Of a stretch of DNA of 33,404 nt, positions 5,959 through 13,884 are shown piece after piece. This stretch comes from Lachnospiraceae bacterium. GTDB lineage: Bacteria > Bacillota > Clostridia > Lachnospirales > Lachnospiraceae. The stretch is taken from contig JAFUAB010000048.1 in NCBI GenBank assembly GCA_017460885.1, positions 1-33,404 on the forward strand, given 5' to 3'. Made by a program: the position numbers and the translations under genes. Each line of letters starts with the position of its first letter. Position 1 is the first letter of the stretch. Under the pieces are notes generated by a model. The model was not told the DNA's origin and made no database searches. It saw only the letters and a list, made by a program, of their open reading frames with translations.

Positions 5959-8900
5959 ATGAACAAGAAAAGATGTTTAACGGCAATGACATTGGCCATA
6001 ATAATGGCCGTATCTTCGGTCTGGCCGGTAAGGGCAGAGGCTGAAACATTTTCATCAGAAGATTTGGATGATTCATATAATGATGATTCTATTGATGAAA
6101 ATCCGGAAGATTTCCGCATTGAATCCTCAGAAGAGATTGATAATCTATCTTCTGAAAGCGGATCAGATGAAAACTATTCTTGGGAATATGACAGTGAAAC
6201 AAAATCACTCACGATAATTGGCAGTGGGGAGATTGAGAATAAACCGTGGATTTCTGATTGGGGCAAGGAAGTAGAGCATATAACAATTAAATCTACGGGG
6301 GCAACAGATGCCGGACAATTATTTTATGGCATGGAAAAAGTAAAAGATATTGACCTGTCAGAATTTGACACAAGCAATGTTACGAATATGGAGGGCATGT
6401 TTCATAGATGTACCTCGCTGACAAGTCTTGACCTGTCAGGTTTTGACACAAGCAAGGTTACGAATATGAAGTGGATGTTTTATAAATGTCTCTCTCTGAC
6501 AAGTCTTGACCTGTCAAGTTTTGACACAAGCAAGGTTACGAATATGGAGGGCATGTTTGGAGAAAACTTTCTGACAAGTCTTGACCTGTCAAGTTTTGAC
6601 ACAAGCAAGGTTACGAATATGAAGTGGATGTTTTATGAATGTCACTCTCTGACAAGTCTTGACCTGTCAAGTTTTGACACAAGCAAGGTTACGAATATGG
6701 AGGGCATGTTTTATCAATGTTACTCTCTGACAAGTCTTGACCTGTCAAGCTTTAACACAAGCAATGTTAAATATATGAACGGTATGTTTGGTGGTGGTAA
6801 CTCTCTGACAAGTCTTGACCTGTCAAGTTTTGACACAAGCAATGTTACAAGTATGAGCGTGATGTTTGGAAGTGACTCTCTGACAAGTCTTGACCTGTCA
6901 AGTTTTGACACAAGCAAGGTTACGAATATGAACAGTATGTTTGGTGGATGTAACTCTCTGACAAGTCTTGACCTGTCAAGTTTTAACACAAGCAATGTTG
7001 CAAATATGAGCTTGATGTTTTCTCAATGTTACTCTCTGACAAGTCTTGACCTGTCAAGTTTTGACACAAGCAAGGTTACGCATATGGGCTGGATGTTTGA
7101 TGAATGTACCTCTCTGACAAGTCTTGACCTGTCAGGTTTTGACACAAGCAAGGTTACGAATATAAACAATATGTTTGATGGATGTAGCTCGCTGACAAGT
7201 GTTGACCTGTCAAGTTTTGACACAAGCAATGTTACAGGTATGAGCGGGATGTTTGGTGGATGTAACTCTCTGACAAGTCTTGACCTGTCAAATTTTGACA
7301 CAGGCAATGTTATAGGTATGGTCAGGATGTTTGATGAATGTACCTCCCTGACAAGTCTTGACTTGTCAGGATTTGACACAAGCAAGGTTACGGAGATGGA
7401 TCGCATGTTTAGGGACTGTTCCTCACTAAAAGCAATTAAAACCCCATATATCACCGTTACTGAAACAGACTTGCCATTTACAATGTATGACTCTGAAACT
7501 GGTACGGCTTACGATTCAATTCCCATATTGACGGGAAAAAGCCTTACCCTAGTCCGTGACATGTCAATCGATCCCACGCTGTTATTTGTTGAGAGAATCA
7601 TCACCTTGAACAAATCAACTCTGGAACTTGAAAAGGGCAAAACAGAGATACTGACAGCACGGATTACTCCGTCAGACGTAACGGAGAATACCATCATGTG
7701 GGACAGCAGTGATCGTCTTGTGGCTACTGTTGATTCAAATGGTACGGTTACTGCCGTGGCTGCTGGAAATGCTGTAATAACGGCAAGCACCATAAGTGGA
7801 ACCATCTCAGCAGAGTGCCATGTAAAGGTAACAGATCCGAATGCGGCAGATGACCCTGGAGATAATCCGAGTGAAGGAGAAAATGACCATGGCGACGTCC
7901 TCCCCGGAGACGTTCCGTCTGACGGCATCATCCCCGAAGGCATCTGGGTAGCGGGCATTGAAGATGTGTCTTATGCCGGAATCCCGCTTGAGCAGAATTT
8001 CTGCGTATATGACGGAACGACGATGCTCGTGGAAAAAACGGATTATTCCGTCTCATACAAAAACAACAAAAACGTTTATCAGATGGCTGACAGGAATAAT
8101 CCCTCTGCCGCGGACAAGACCAAGGCTCCGCAGGTAACGATCAAGATGAAGGGGAATTATTCGGGCTCCCAGACACTGTATTTCAGCATCCTGCCGCAGA
8201 GCGCGAGCGAGGCTTCTGAATCATCACTTGCCAAGGTTGACATGAGCAAGGTTAAAGTAGCCAAGATACCCGGCCAGACATACACGGGCAGCGGAATTAC
8301 GGTGACTGACCTAAAGGATGCTTCCGGAGCCGCATATGCCCTTGGCATCACCTATCAGAACAAGCCGCTGACACTGGATGAGGACTACTGCGTGGCAAGC
8401 ATCGCCCATTCCACGGGCGTCGGAACCGCGACGGTGATCCTTAAGGGAATGCAGGCATCCGCAAGCGATACGGGATGCTCCTTCACCGGTGAAAGGAAAG
8501 TCACGTTCAGGATCACGGCCAAGCCGATTACGGCAGAGTCGATAACCATTAACGACGGCAAGGACGTTTCCGCCGCATACGCAAAGGGCGGTGCCACTCC
8601 ATCCATCGTCGTAAGGGACGGCAGTCAAAAACTCAAGGCCGGTAAGGACTATACGCTCAAATTCTCCAACAATGACAAGGTTGCTTCTGCTAAGGACTCC
8701 AAGGCTCCGACCGTGACGATCATCGGCAAGGGCAATTATGCCGGGAAGAGGCCGGTTGCTTATGACATAACCGGGAGAGTCTTTGGAGAGGAAATGACCA
8801 TACTGGCATCTGACGTGACGGAATCGTCGAAAGCCGGCAGGTTCTCCGCCAAAATACAGGCATTTGACGGCAACGGCATGCTCCTGAAGGCGGGAACGGA

Positions 8901-9354
8901 TTATGAGAAGACCGTTCGGTATTACTATGATGCGGCTGGGACAAAGGAAGTGTTAAAAACTGATACTCCCACCGCCGGTACAGTCCTGTACGCGGCTGTA
9001 ACAGGAAAAGGCGCATACAGTAGTGATACAGTATATGCTCCGTATACAATACTTTCGAAGGACCATGACATAAGCAAGGCAAAGTTCTCAATCAAGCCCC
9101 AGACATATACCGGCAGTCAGGTGCTCATTACCAGTCAGGATCAGTTTGACAAGGCCATTCTGGGAACTGACACATTGTCACTTAACGCTGAGAACGGATT
9201 TGAGGTGGTTCCCGGAACATATCAAAACAATGTTAAGAAAGGAACGGCCAAGGTTACCCTGCATGGTACCGGAACTTACGGGGGATACAAGACCGTGACG
9301 TTCAAGATCGGCACCAGATCGATACTTGACTGGTGGAAGGGTCTTTTCAGCTGA
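5959..9354 (+). CDS. Secreted BspA-like repeat protein with Ig-like domains
   Basis: The 1131-residue product begins with a signal peptide (MNKKRCLTAMTLAIIMAVSS, cleavage near PVRAEA). After an acidic Ser/Asp-rich stretch come 14 tandem DUF285/BspA repeats of mostly 26 residues (pattern LDLSSFDTSKVTNM..MF...SLTS) at about residues 131-492. A bacterial Ig-like Big_2 domain follows at ~548-628 (LNKSTLELEKGKTEI, ATVDSNGTVTAVAAGNAVI), then a Pro/Gly/Asp linker and at least three beta-rich repeats with a shared KAPxVTIxGKGNY motif up to the end. There is no LPXTG motif or choline/SLH anchor; the protein ends ILDWWKGLFS. Adhesion or host/fibre binding is the usual inference for such proteins. Start chosen from the AGGAGA site nine bases upstream. 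Confidence 0.85.
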   Translation: MNKKRCLTAMTLAIIMAVSSVWPVRAEAETFSSEDLDDSYNDDSIDENPEDFRIESSEEIDNLSSESGSDENYSWEYDSETKSLTIIGSGEIENKPWISDWGKEVEHITIKSTGATDAGQLFYGMEKVKDIDLSEFDTSNVTNMEGMFHRCTSLTSLDLSGFDTSKVTNMKWMFYKCLSLTSLDLSSFDTSKVTNMEGMFGENFLTSLDLSSFDTSKVTNMKWMFYECHSLTSLDLSSFDTSKVTNMEGMFYQCYSLTSLDLSSFNTSNVKYMNGMFGGGNSLTSLDLSSFDTSNVTSMSVMFGSDSLTSLDLSSFDTSKVTNMNSMFGGCNSLTSLDLSSFNTSNVANMSLMFSQCYSLTSLDLSSFDTSKVTHMGWMFDECTSLTSLDLSGFDTSKVTNINNMFDGCSSLTSVDLSSFDTSNVTGMSGMFGGCNSLTSLDLSNFDTGNVIGMVRMFDECTSLTSLDLSGFDTSKVTEMDRMFRDCSSLKAIKTPYITVTETDLPFTMYDSETGTAYDSIPILTGKSLTLVRDMSIDPTLLFVERIITLNKSTLELEKGKTEILTARITPSDVTENTIMWDSSDRLVATVDSNGTVTAVAAGNAVITASTISGTISAECHVKVTDPNAADDPGDNPSEGENDHGDVLPGDVPSDGIIPEGIWVAGIEDVSYAGIPLEQNFCVYDGTTMLVEKTDYSVSYKNNKNVYQMADRNNPSAADKTKAPQVTIKMKGNYSGSQTLYFSILPQSASEASESSLAKVDMSKVKVAKIPGQTYTGSGITVTDLKDASGAAYALGITYQNKPLTLDEDYCVASIAHSTGVGTATVILKGMQASASDTGCSFTGERKVTFRITAKPITAESITINDGKDVSAAYAKGGATPSIVVRDGSQKLKAGKDYTLKFSNNDKVASAKDSKAPTVTIIGKGNYAGKRPVAYDITGRVFGEEMTILASDVTESSKAGRFSAKIQAFDGNGMLLKAGTDYEKTVRYYYDAAGTKEVLKTDTPTAGTVLYAAVTGKGAYSSDTVYAPYTILSKDHDISKAKFSIKPQTYTGSQVLITSQDQFDKAILGTDTLSLNAENGFEVVPGTYQNNVKKGTAKVTLHGTGTYGGYKTVTFKIGTRSILDWWKGLFS
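6349..7434 (+). repeat. 14 tandem ~78-base repeats encoding DUF285 units
   Basis: Each unit contains a nearly identical core (CTGACAAGTCTTGACCTGTC, then AGTTTTGACACAAGCAA) followed by a variable stretch around the Met-Phe positions. Units 3 and 7 are one codon shorter. High DNA identity among units suggests recent amplification and easy copy-number change. Confidence 0.9.
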
Positions 9355-9362
9355 CTTAACAA

Positions 9363-9426
9363 GTGCCCGTCATCATTCAGGAACTGTTCAAGTTATTTAT
9401 GAACAGTTCCTAACGGTGGCGGGCAC
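9363..9426. terminator. Nested hairpin after the BspA-like gene
   Basis: A perfect 12-base inner stem AGGAACTGTTCA / TGAACAGTTCCT (9379-9390 with 9400-9411) sits inside an outer stem GTGCCCG / CGGGCAC (9363-9369 with 9420-9426). It lies between two convergent genes and can act as a terminator for both, although there is no long T tract. The two-level build resembles the REP-like units elsewhere in the window. Confidence 0.55.
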
Positions 9427-9428
9427 CA

Positions 9429-9683
9429 TCATTTTGCCTTGAAACACTCCAAAAACGCCTCCGGATTCACGGCATACAGCACTTTCAGCAAAACCGGGCG
9501 GTTTCTGTTGAGCTTGGTGGCCGTCTTCGGATGGCATCCGGCGCGGCCGGCCATGAAGCCGCGGCAGATCAGCCAGTACATGAGTCCGGCGTAGTTGTGG
9601 GAGAGTCCGACGCTGCGGATCTCTTCGATCAGCTCGTCGAAATCCTCCCTGCAGAGCAAAGCCTGTTCGGCATAATCATCCAT
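9429..9683 (-). CDS. Small hypothetical protein, 84 aa
   Basis: A minus-strand frame starting ATG at 9683, overlapping the end of the upstream frame by eight bases (ATGGATGA), so it is either coupled to it or its frameshifted continuation. The product is helical and slightly acidic at the start (REDFDELIEEIRSVGLSHNY), with a Cys/Gly-containing centre (LICRGFMAGRAGCHPKTATK) and a basic C-terminal helix. No known domain recognised. It belongs to the degenerate locus at 9676-10410. Confidence 0.35.
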   Translation of the reverse strand: MDDYAEQALLCREDFDELIEEIRSVGLSHNYAGLMYWLICRGFMAGRAGCHPKTATKLNRNRPVLLKVLYAVNPEAFLECFKAK

Positions 9684-10410
9684 GTCCTTGGCAGTACTCG
9701 TAGGGCACTCCGAAAGCCTCCCATTTCATGGCCTTGATCGTGGTGATCAGACGGATGTCCCCGGCATAATGCTCATGACCATAGGCATCCACCAGAACCG
9801 CGTCCTCATAATCTTCCTCGAAAATATCCCTGAAAAACAGCTGTATGTCCGTATGGAACGCCGCCATACAACGAATCATTGATTATGCTGTTGCAGACCC
9901 ACCTGACATAATACGGGAATCCGTACAGCTCCGGATAATCGATCAGCGAGACGTCGAATCCCTCCTCGTAAAACCCCGGCTTCGTCATCCCAAGGAATCC
10001 CGGCAGGGCATCTGTTCTCAGGACGATCTCCCCATCGGAAGAATTCAGGCACTCATACACCAGTATGTTCGAAATGGCTCGTATGTATGTACCCCCTCTG
10101 CGGAACAGGTCATGGTAGTCACGACCGGTTTCCCGGTCATCTTGTATCCCGGCTTTCCCGACTCCGGCTTTTGAAGAACCTGCAGCAGGAATCCTGCAGT
10201 CGTATATTTCCCGTACCAGATACCTGCCTCTGCCGACCTTTTCCAGATCCATGTACCTTGCAAATGCATTCGTGTTCTGGGAAGTGTTGGCATAATACCT
10301 GACCCCTGTCAGCTCACAGAGTTCCTTAGGACTGTACGTTTTCCCCTGTTCGATCTTATCAAGATTTATCTCTCGGATCCTGTTCGTTTGTGGCTTCCCC
10401 TGGCTTTCAC
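9676..10410 (-). pseudogene. Frameshifted hypothetical gene with possible winged-helix N-terminus
   Basis: Three reading frames must be joined to obtain one protein. A possible GTG start at 10410 gives VKARGSHKRTG; a shift near 10370-10385 moves into TNRIREINLDKIEQGKTYSP, KELCELTGVRYYANTSQNTN and DLEKVGRGRYLVREIY (a layout like a winged helix); the frame continues to about 9850, where a second shift moves into FRDIFEEDYEDAVLVDAYGH and TIKAMKWEAF, ending at 9676. Each segment looks like real protein up to the shift. No ribosome site is visible at 10410. The locus is therefore probably inactive. I do not recognise the family. Confidence 0.4.
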
Positions 10411-10429
10411 ATATTTGAAATCTATAATT

Positions 10430-10530
10430 TCGTTATATATAGTATATATATAATAATATATAAATATAATAATAACAGTTATAATTCTATTTCACATATA
10501 ATATTGTTTCTACGTAGTAGAAACTATATT
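10430..10530. other. Very A/T-rich stretch with inverted repeat
   Basis: Bases 10430-10502 are almost only A and T. They are followed by a GTTTCTAC / GTAGAAAC inverted repeat around GTA at about 10506-10524. The stretch separates a minus-strand broken gene from the plus-strand pair and could hold operator or promoter elements. Confidence 0.4.
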
Positions 10531-10573
10531 CTATCTGAAATTCGCCCGTCCACCCTCATATCGCCTCAAAATG

Positions 10574-10607
10574 TGGTATGATATGGCTAAGGAGATTTGT
10601 AAATCTC
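10574..10607 (+). promoter_or_regulatory. Extended -10 promoter and leader hairpin
   Basis: TGG-TATGAT (10574-10582) is an extended -10 with no good -35. It is followed at 10592-10607 by a perfect seven-pair hairpin GAGATTT-GT-AAATCTC in the expected leader of the next gene. Confidence 0.4.
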
Positions 10608-10639
10608 AGCGATCAGCTGTACTAAGGAGGTGATGGAAG

Positions 10640-10942
10640 ATGATTACCTATCAGGATAAAGTTTTTAATTCATGGCAGGATATAGTTAATCAGCATCCGG
10701 CAATGTGGGTAATATTTGACAAGGCTGAAATCAAAAAAGGTCAGGTTCAGTCGGGCAATGTCATGGCCATTCTTCCTGACGAAGAAGTCGTGGAATTCCG
10801 TCACAGAAACCATGGGAAGATCAAAATATCTCTTAGGACTACCGAAACCGTAAGGATAGCTGATGAAAACGGAAACGCCATAGGTTATGGCAGCTCCGGT
10901 AGTATGGGAGGATATATCCATGGCCAACTTGTTGACGCTTGA
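10640..10942 (+). CDS. Hypothetical protein paired with the retropepsin-like gene
   Basis: A 100-residue soluble protein with start ATG 10640 after AAGGAGGTGATGGAAG, a very strong ribosome site. Visible features are an N-terminal WQDIVNQHPAMWVIF segment, a central VVEFRHRNHGKIKISLR segment and a Gly/Ser-rich end (GYGSSGSMGGYIHG). Its 3' end overlaps the next gene by 23 bases, so the two are translationally coupled and likely act together. No catalytic motif is evident. I recognise the pairing style (small protein plus aspartic-protease-like protein) only loosely; function unknown. Confidence 0.6.
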   Translation: MITYQDKVFNSWQDIVNQHPAMWVIFDKAEIKKGQVQSGNVMAILPDEEVVEFRHRNHGKIKISLRTTETVRIADENGNAIGYGSSGSMGGYIHGQLVDA

Positions 10943-11426
10943 AATATTGTCCGGGTATCCCAGACCGGTCATCAATATAGGTGAAGACATCACATGTCTT
11001 ATAGATTCCGGATCCGATACTCCTGTATGGACACAGGGTGCAGACAGGCTTTTGGATTCTTTTGCCGTAGAAAAGGTTGAAGGAAAAAAGTTTTTTCTTT
11101 CAGGCTTTGGAACCGGTCATGAGATTGTTGACGTATATACAATACACGACATCATCCTTGAAAGTCCGTCAGAAGAAGGAATTCAGGGTGACAGGATAGT
11201 TTTTAAGAACATGACGGTTGCGTGCACGCTAAGACCTTCCATGGTTGCGGATCTGATCCTGCCGGCTACGGCTTTCTCCCACATGAATTATACGATCCGA
11301 AACCTGGACGTTGAATCTCCACGCGTCGAAATTGAACACAAGAAAGAAGAATACTATGTCAATCCAATCTACAATAATACGGATTCAAGGTTCGTTGAAC
11401 GTGTGTATTCCTTTGTGAGTGAGTAA
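10920..11426 (+). CDS. Retropepsin-like aspartic protease domain protein
   Basis: The start ATG 10920 has GGGAGG eight bases upstream and gives 168 residues. Near residue 27 the sequence CLIDSGSDTPVW carries the Asp-Ser-Gly catalytic motif of retropepsin-type aspartic proteases, preceded by a beta strand and followed by a hydrophobic turn as expected. The later FFLSGFGTGHEIVDVYTI stretch fits the flap and following strands of a single-lobed protease that would dimerise. The C-terminus is charged and ends RVYSFVSE. The gene overlaps a 100-codon partner, which could be substrate or inhibitor. Proteolytic activity is inferred from the motif. Confidence 0.6.
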   Translation: MANLLTLEILSGYPRPVINIGEDITCLIDSGSDTPVWTQGADRLLDSFAVEKVEGKKFFLSGFGTGHEIVDVYTIHDIILESPSEEGIQGDRIVFKNMTVACTLRPSMVADLILPATAFSHMNYTIRNLDVESPRVEIEHKKEEYYVNPIYNNTDSRFVERVYSFVSE

Positions 11427-11435
11427 CCAAGGCCG

Positions 11436-11618
11436 GTGGAGGTAACTTCATGGGAAGTGTACTATGGAAGCAGAAACACTAAATCCCAGTTGGAGGTATT
11501 CTCCAATGTCGTATCCGCATGCCTCGCCCTGATCCACAAGCTATGCAGTGACGAGCAACTGGAAATAAGACTTGGAAATGAATTCCTTGATCGCATATTG
11601 ATCAAACAAACTGCCTAA
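11436..11618 (+). CDS. Small hypothetical protein downstream of the protease-like gene
   Basis: A 60-codon frame with helical content (LEVFSNVVSACLALIHKLCS, then LRIL-like hydrophobics) ending IKQTA. Its start is uncertain: GTG 11436 lacks a clear ribosome site, whereas GTG 11457 has GGAGG 14 bases upstream. A well-placed ATG at 11450 in another frame gives only a ten-codon peptide. It may be a third operon member or a frameshifted remnant. Confidence 0.3.
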   Translation: MEVTSWEVYYGSRNTKSQLEVFSNVVSACLALIHKLCSDEQLEIRLGNEFLDRILIKQTA

Positions 11619-11702
11619 AACCCACTCTTGGATGTATAAAACATATTCCCATCGACACCATCCTCACAAGATCATCCCCGATTCACCCAGTATTTATGCG
11701 GC

Positions 11703-11733
11703 TTCCCGATACTTCTTATCGGGGAGTTTTTCT
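11703..11733 (+). terminator. Rho-independent terminator of the protease-like operon
   Basis: TTCCCGATA and TATCGGGGA pair around a five-base loop, followed by GTTTTTCTTT. The stretch 11619-11702 before it shows no gene. Confidence 0.7.
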
Positions 11734-11860
11734 TTGATTCTTTTAATATTCCATAACGGGCTGATTACAAGAGTCGTATGACAATAGGGTTACAATAAAA
11801 TACGGGAGAAAAATTCTGCATTGGCAGAGAGAATAACAAGGGATATACTCAAGATGTTCG

Positions 11861-11911
11861 GCGAAAATGTAATAAAATTTTCGCTGACAATATCTAAATC
11901 AATGTTAATAT
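11861..11911 (+). promoter_or_regulatory. Promoter with adjacent operator-like palindrome
   Basis: CTGACA (11884-11889) and TAATAT (11906-11911) are 16 bases apart and point to the MrpR-like gene. The inverted repeat GCGAAAAT / ATTTTCGC (11861-11884) touches the -35 element and is a natural candidate operator for autoregulation. Confidence 0.4.
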
Positions 11912-12019
11912 ATGCACTTGTACAGATATCCCAATTATGGAATATCTGATTTTTTGACCCGGACAGCAGTAAAGAGGATTGAATTCGGAACTGATCGTTT
12001 TATTTCGGGTAGGAGAGCA

Positions 12020-13057
12020 ATGTCCAAATCGATAGAGTATGAGTATTACAATGCTGAGCAGAAGCAGCGATATATAGACACGAGCGTGACGGACAAGGGT
12101 GTTGAAAAAGGCCCCCTTCAGAGGCTGTTTACACGCACACGTCCTTATGAGGAGCAAAACAACAAGGACTGCAGTATGTTTACAGTTGATGAGATCCGCG
12201 GTATGTACTCCGGCTTTGCTTTTTCCAGCAGGGAGGCATTGCTTAATGATAATTCGCGCCTCAATATTTACACGGACTGGTGCATGGAGCAGGCATCTGA
12301 TGAGGGAAGAGTTAATCCATATGCCGGTATGCGGGGCAATATTGAAGAATTTGTCGATAAGGCGGCACTTAGTCGGAAGCTCATCACCAGGGTGGATCTT
12401 CTTCAGGCCATGACGATTCTTGAGAATGACTGTGACCGGTTCATGCTGCTTGCAATGTTTGAGGGCATCCTGGGACCGGACAAGCAGGAGCTTCTTAACC
12501 TCCGCCTTAGTGATTTCCATTATAAGGCAGGAACCTGGTACGCAGATCTGTTCTATGAGACCAGGAATGAAGAGGCCGGAGAGCCTGAGGAAGTCAGGAG
12601 AACAGTTGTGGTTTCGGAGAAGCTCAAGGAACTGGCGGATCTTGCTGCACATCAGGAAGTATACAAAACTCCGGGAAGTGATAGGACCACCGTGTTTTCC
12701 GACAAGCAATTCTCGGATTCGGTGATCAAGCTTGTATTGATCTATACTACCATTACTGCCAAGAATGCACGCTCCAGGAGCAAAGTCATTCACAAGAGAT
12801 TTTTTAATCTGATGAGTGTTCTAAAGGTAAGTATAGATGATGAACGTGCGGCCAGGCTCTGCGAGCTGACACCGGTGTCTTTAACGCATTCGGGCATACT
12901 TCACATGATGAGTGTTTTGGCGGACAGGGAGAATATTTCCATGAGGGACGTACTATACACTCCTGAACTGGTAGATCAGATTGATAGACAATATGATTGC
13001 AACCTAAAGGCAACCAAGGCAGTTTTCTGCAGAAAGTATGCAATGTTTATAAATTGA
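12020..13057 (+). CDS. Tyrosine-recombinase-like protein, MrpR-type phage repressor homolog
   Basis: The frame is open from 11912, but ATG 12020 is preferred because GTAGGAGAG lies just upstream and the promoter at 11884-11911 would place the RNA start inside the longer form. The 345-residue product shows the two-part layout of integrase-fold proteins: an N-terminal helical SAM-like domain (LFTRTRPYEEQNNKDC, SRLNIYTDWCMEQASDEGRV) and a C-terminal domain beginning TILENDCDRFMLLAMFEGIL followed by KQELLNLRLSDF. The order and wording match MrpR-type repressors (SPbeta lytic-cycle repressor), integrase relatives that have lost catalysis. I cannot find the full Arg-His-Arg-Tyr set. Likely a DNA-binding regulator left by a mobile element. 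Confidence 0.55.
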   Translation: MSKSIEYEYYNAEQKQRYIDTSVTDKGVEKGPLQRLFTRTRPYEEQNNKDCSMFTVDEIRGMYSGFAFSSREALLNDNSRLNIYTDWCMEQASDEGRVNPYAGMRGNIEEFVDKAALSRKLITRVDLLQAMTILENDCDRFMLLAMFEGILGPDKQELLNLRLSDFHYKAGTWYADLFYETRNEEAGEPEEVRRTVVVSEKLKELADLAAHQEVYKTPGSDRTTVFSDKQFSDSVIKLVLIYTTITAKNARSRSKVIHKRFFNLMSVLKVSIDDERAARLCELTPVSLTHSGILHMMSVLADRENISMRDVLYTPELVDQIDRQYDCNLKATKAVFCRKYAMFIN

Positions 13058-13088
13058 CACTACCACGATTTCAGAGGGGGTAATAATA

Positions 13089-13145
13089 TGTTACACATTC
13101 TTGAAAGTTTTATGGAGCTGATCGAAACAGGGGAAAAGATCTGAA
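13089..13145 (+). other. Very short open frame (18 codons) with strong ribosome site
   Basis: GAGGGGG followed by ATG at 13089 encodes MLHILESFMELIETGEKI and stops. Downstream, up to 13214, a short piece ([15 protein letters not shown]) reads like the end of another protein. These may be scraps of degraded genes or a tiny peptide gene; nothing firm can be said. Confidence 0.2.
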
Positions 13146-13229
13146 TCATTCATCGTGACGGTACGAGTACCTGAGCGTCGAAGAACCAATGGTGGATCTT
13201 GTTAAGGCTTTATGAAGCGAGGTAACATT

Positions 13230-13605
13230 ATGGACTCAAATATTCGCAGACTGCCGATCGGGGTGCAGGATTTTGAGAAACTGAGGCGGGAGAACTGTAT
13301 ATATGTGGATAAGACGGCATATATTTACGAACTGTTGAAAAGTCCGGCGCCTTATTTCCTGAGCCGCCCGCGCAGGTTTGGGAAGAGTCTGTTTTTTATT
13401 TTGATTTCAACAAGGGCAATTATTCTAAGCTCGAGACTGTTTTCACCCGTGAGGGGGATAATATAAGTCAGCAGCGGAAGCACTTCAGCAGATCGAAGAT
13501 AAAGGCTATGCTCTTCCGTATGCTGCAGACAGCCGTACGATCCTGAAGGTCGGCGTGAACTTTGATTCCACCGGACGCAATATCAACGAGTGGGAAGTTC
13601 TATAG
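13230..13605 (+). pseudogene. AAA-ATPase_like/PD-(D/E)XK protein with internal deletion
   Basis: The 5' part (start ATG 13230, GAGG upstream) encodes the hallmark N-terminus of the AAA-ATPase_like (pfam09820-type) family: [28 protein letters not shown], then the P-loop region [11 protein letters not shown]. The 3' part from about 13470 to TAG 13605, in another frame, encodes the family's C-terminus: AAEALQQIEDKGYALPYAAD and ILKVGVNFDSTGRNI. The central ~400 residues are gone and the two ends are out of frame. It is a decayed copy of a family that is common and multicopy in Lachnospiraceae. Confidence 0.75.
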
Positions 13606-13661
13606 TTACGGTGCGATTTATCCTTCCATTTAAGCAGATCATCCATTAATAGTCTTTGCAT
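13606..13661 (-). pseudogene. N-terminal scrap of an ATP-binding (DUF4143-type) protein
   Basis: From ATG 13661 on the minus strand the first codons read MQRLLMDDLLKWKDKSHR, the usual opening of DUF4143-type AAA proteins, with GGGGGAG seven bases upstream. After about 18 codons the frame crosses into antisense of the neighbouring pseudogene and loses similarity. Two broken genes therefore meet tail-to-middle at about 13605. The rest of 13662-13800 shows only a CTTTTTC / GAAAAAG hairpin near 13732. Confidence 0.4.
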
Positions 13662-13804
13662 ACAAACACTCCCCCGCTCCTTGTCTGTGGGTTAATAATA
13701 ATCGAAAAACAGTATCCGCTCAACACTTTTTCGTCGGAAAAAGCGTATCACCTATACTTCTTTTCGGCGCAAACGGCTCATATATTTGGGATCCTTTAAT
13801 TATT

Positions 13805-13833
13805 TTGCAAAGAAATACTATAGGTGGTAGAAT
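13805..13833 (+). promoter_or_regulatory. Promoter of the GH13 gene
   Basis: TTGCAA (13805-13810) and TAGAAT (13828-13833) are separated by exactly 17 bases; the GH13 start codon follows 51 bases later. Confidence 0.6.
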
Positions 13834-13884
13834 ATAGTCGACACAATATGTTGTAGTTAATCTTTATGATAGGACAGATATGGT

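Noticed and set aside
6349-7434. CRISPR-like regular repetition
   Set aside because: Units are 75-78 bases, in frame, and encode BspA repeats; there are no short direct repeats with unique spacers.
6720-7454. Repetitive minus-strand frames (LVSKLDRSRLVRE units)
   Set aside because: Antisense reading of the DUF285 repeats; repetition comes from the plus-strand gene.
11894-12793. 299-codon minus-strand frame opposite the MrpR-like gene
   Set aside because: No start signal; the plus-strand frame has integrase-like domain sequence and a promoter.
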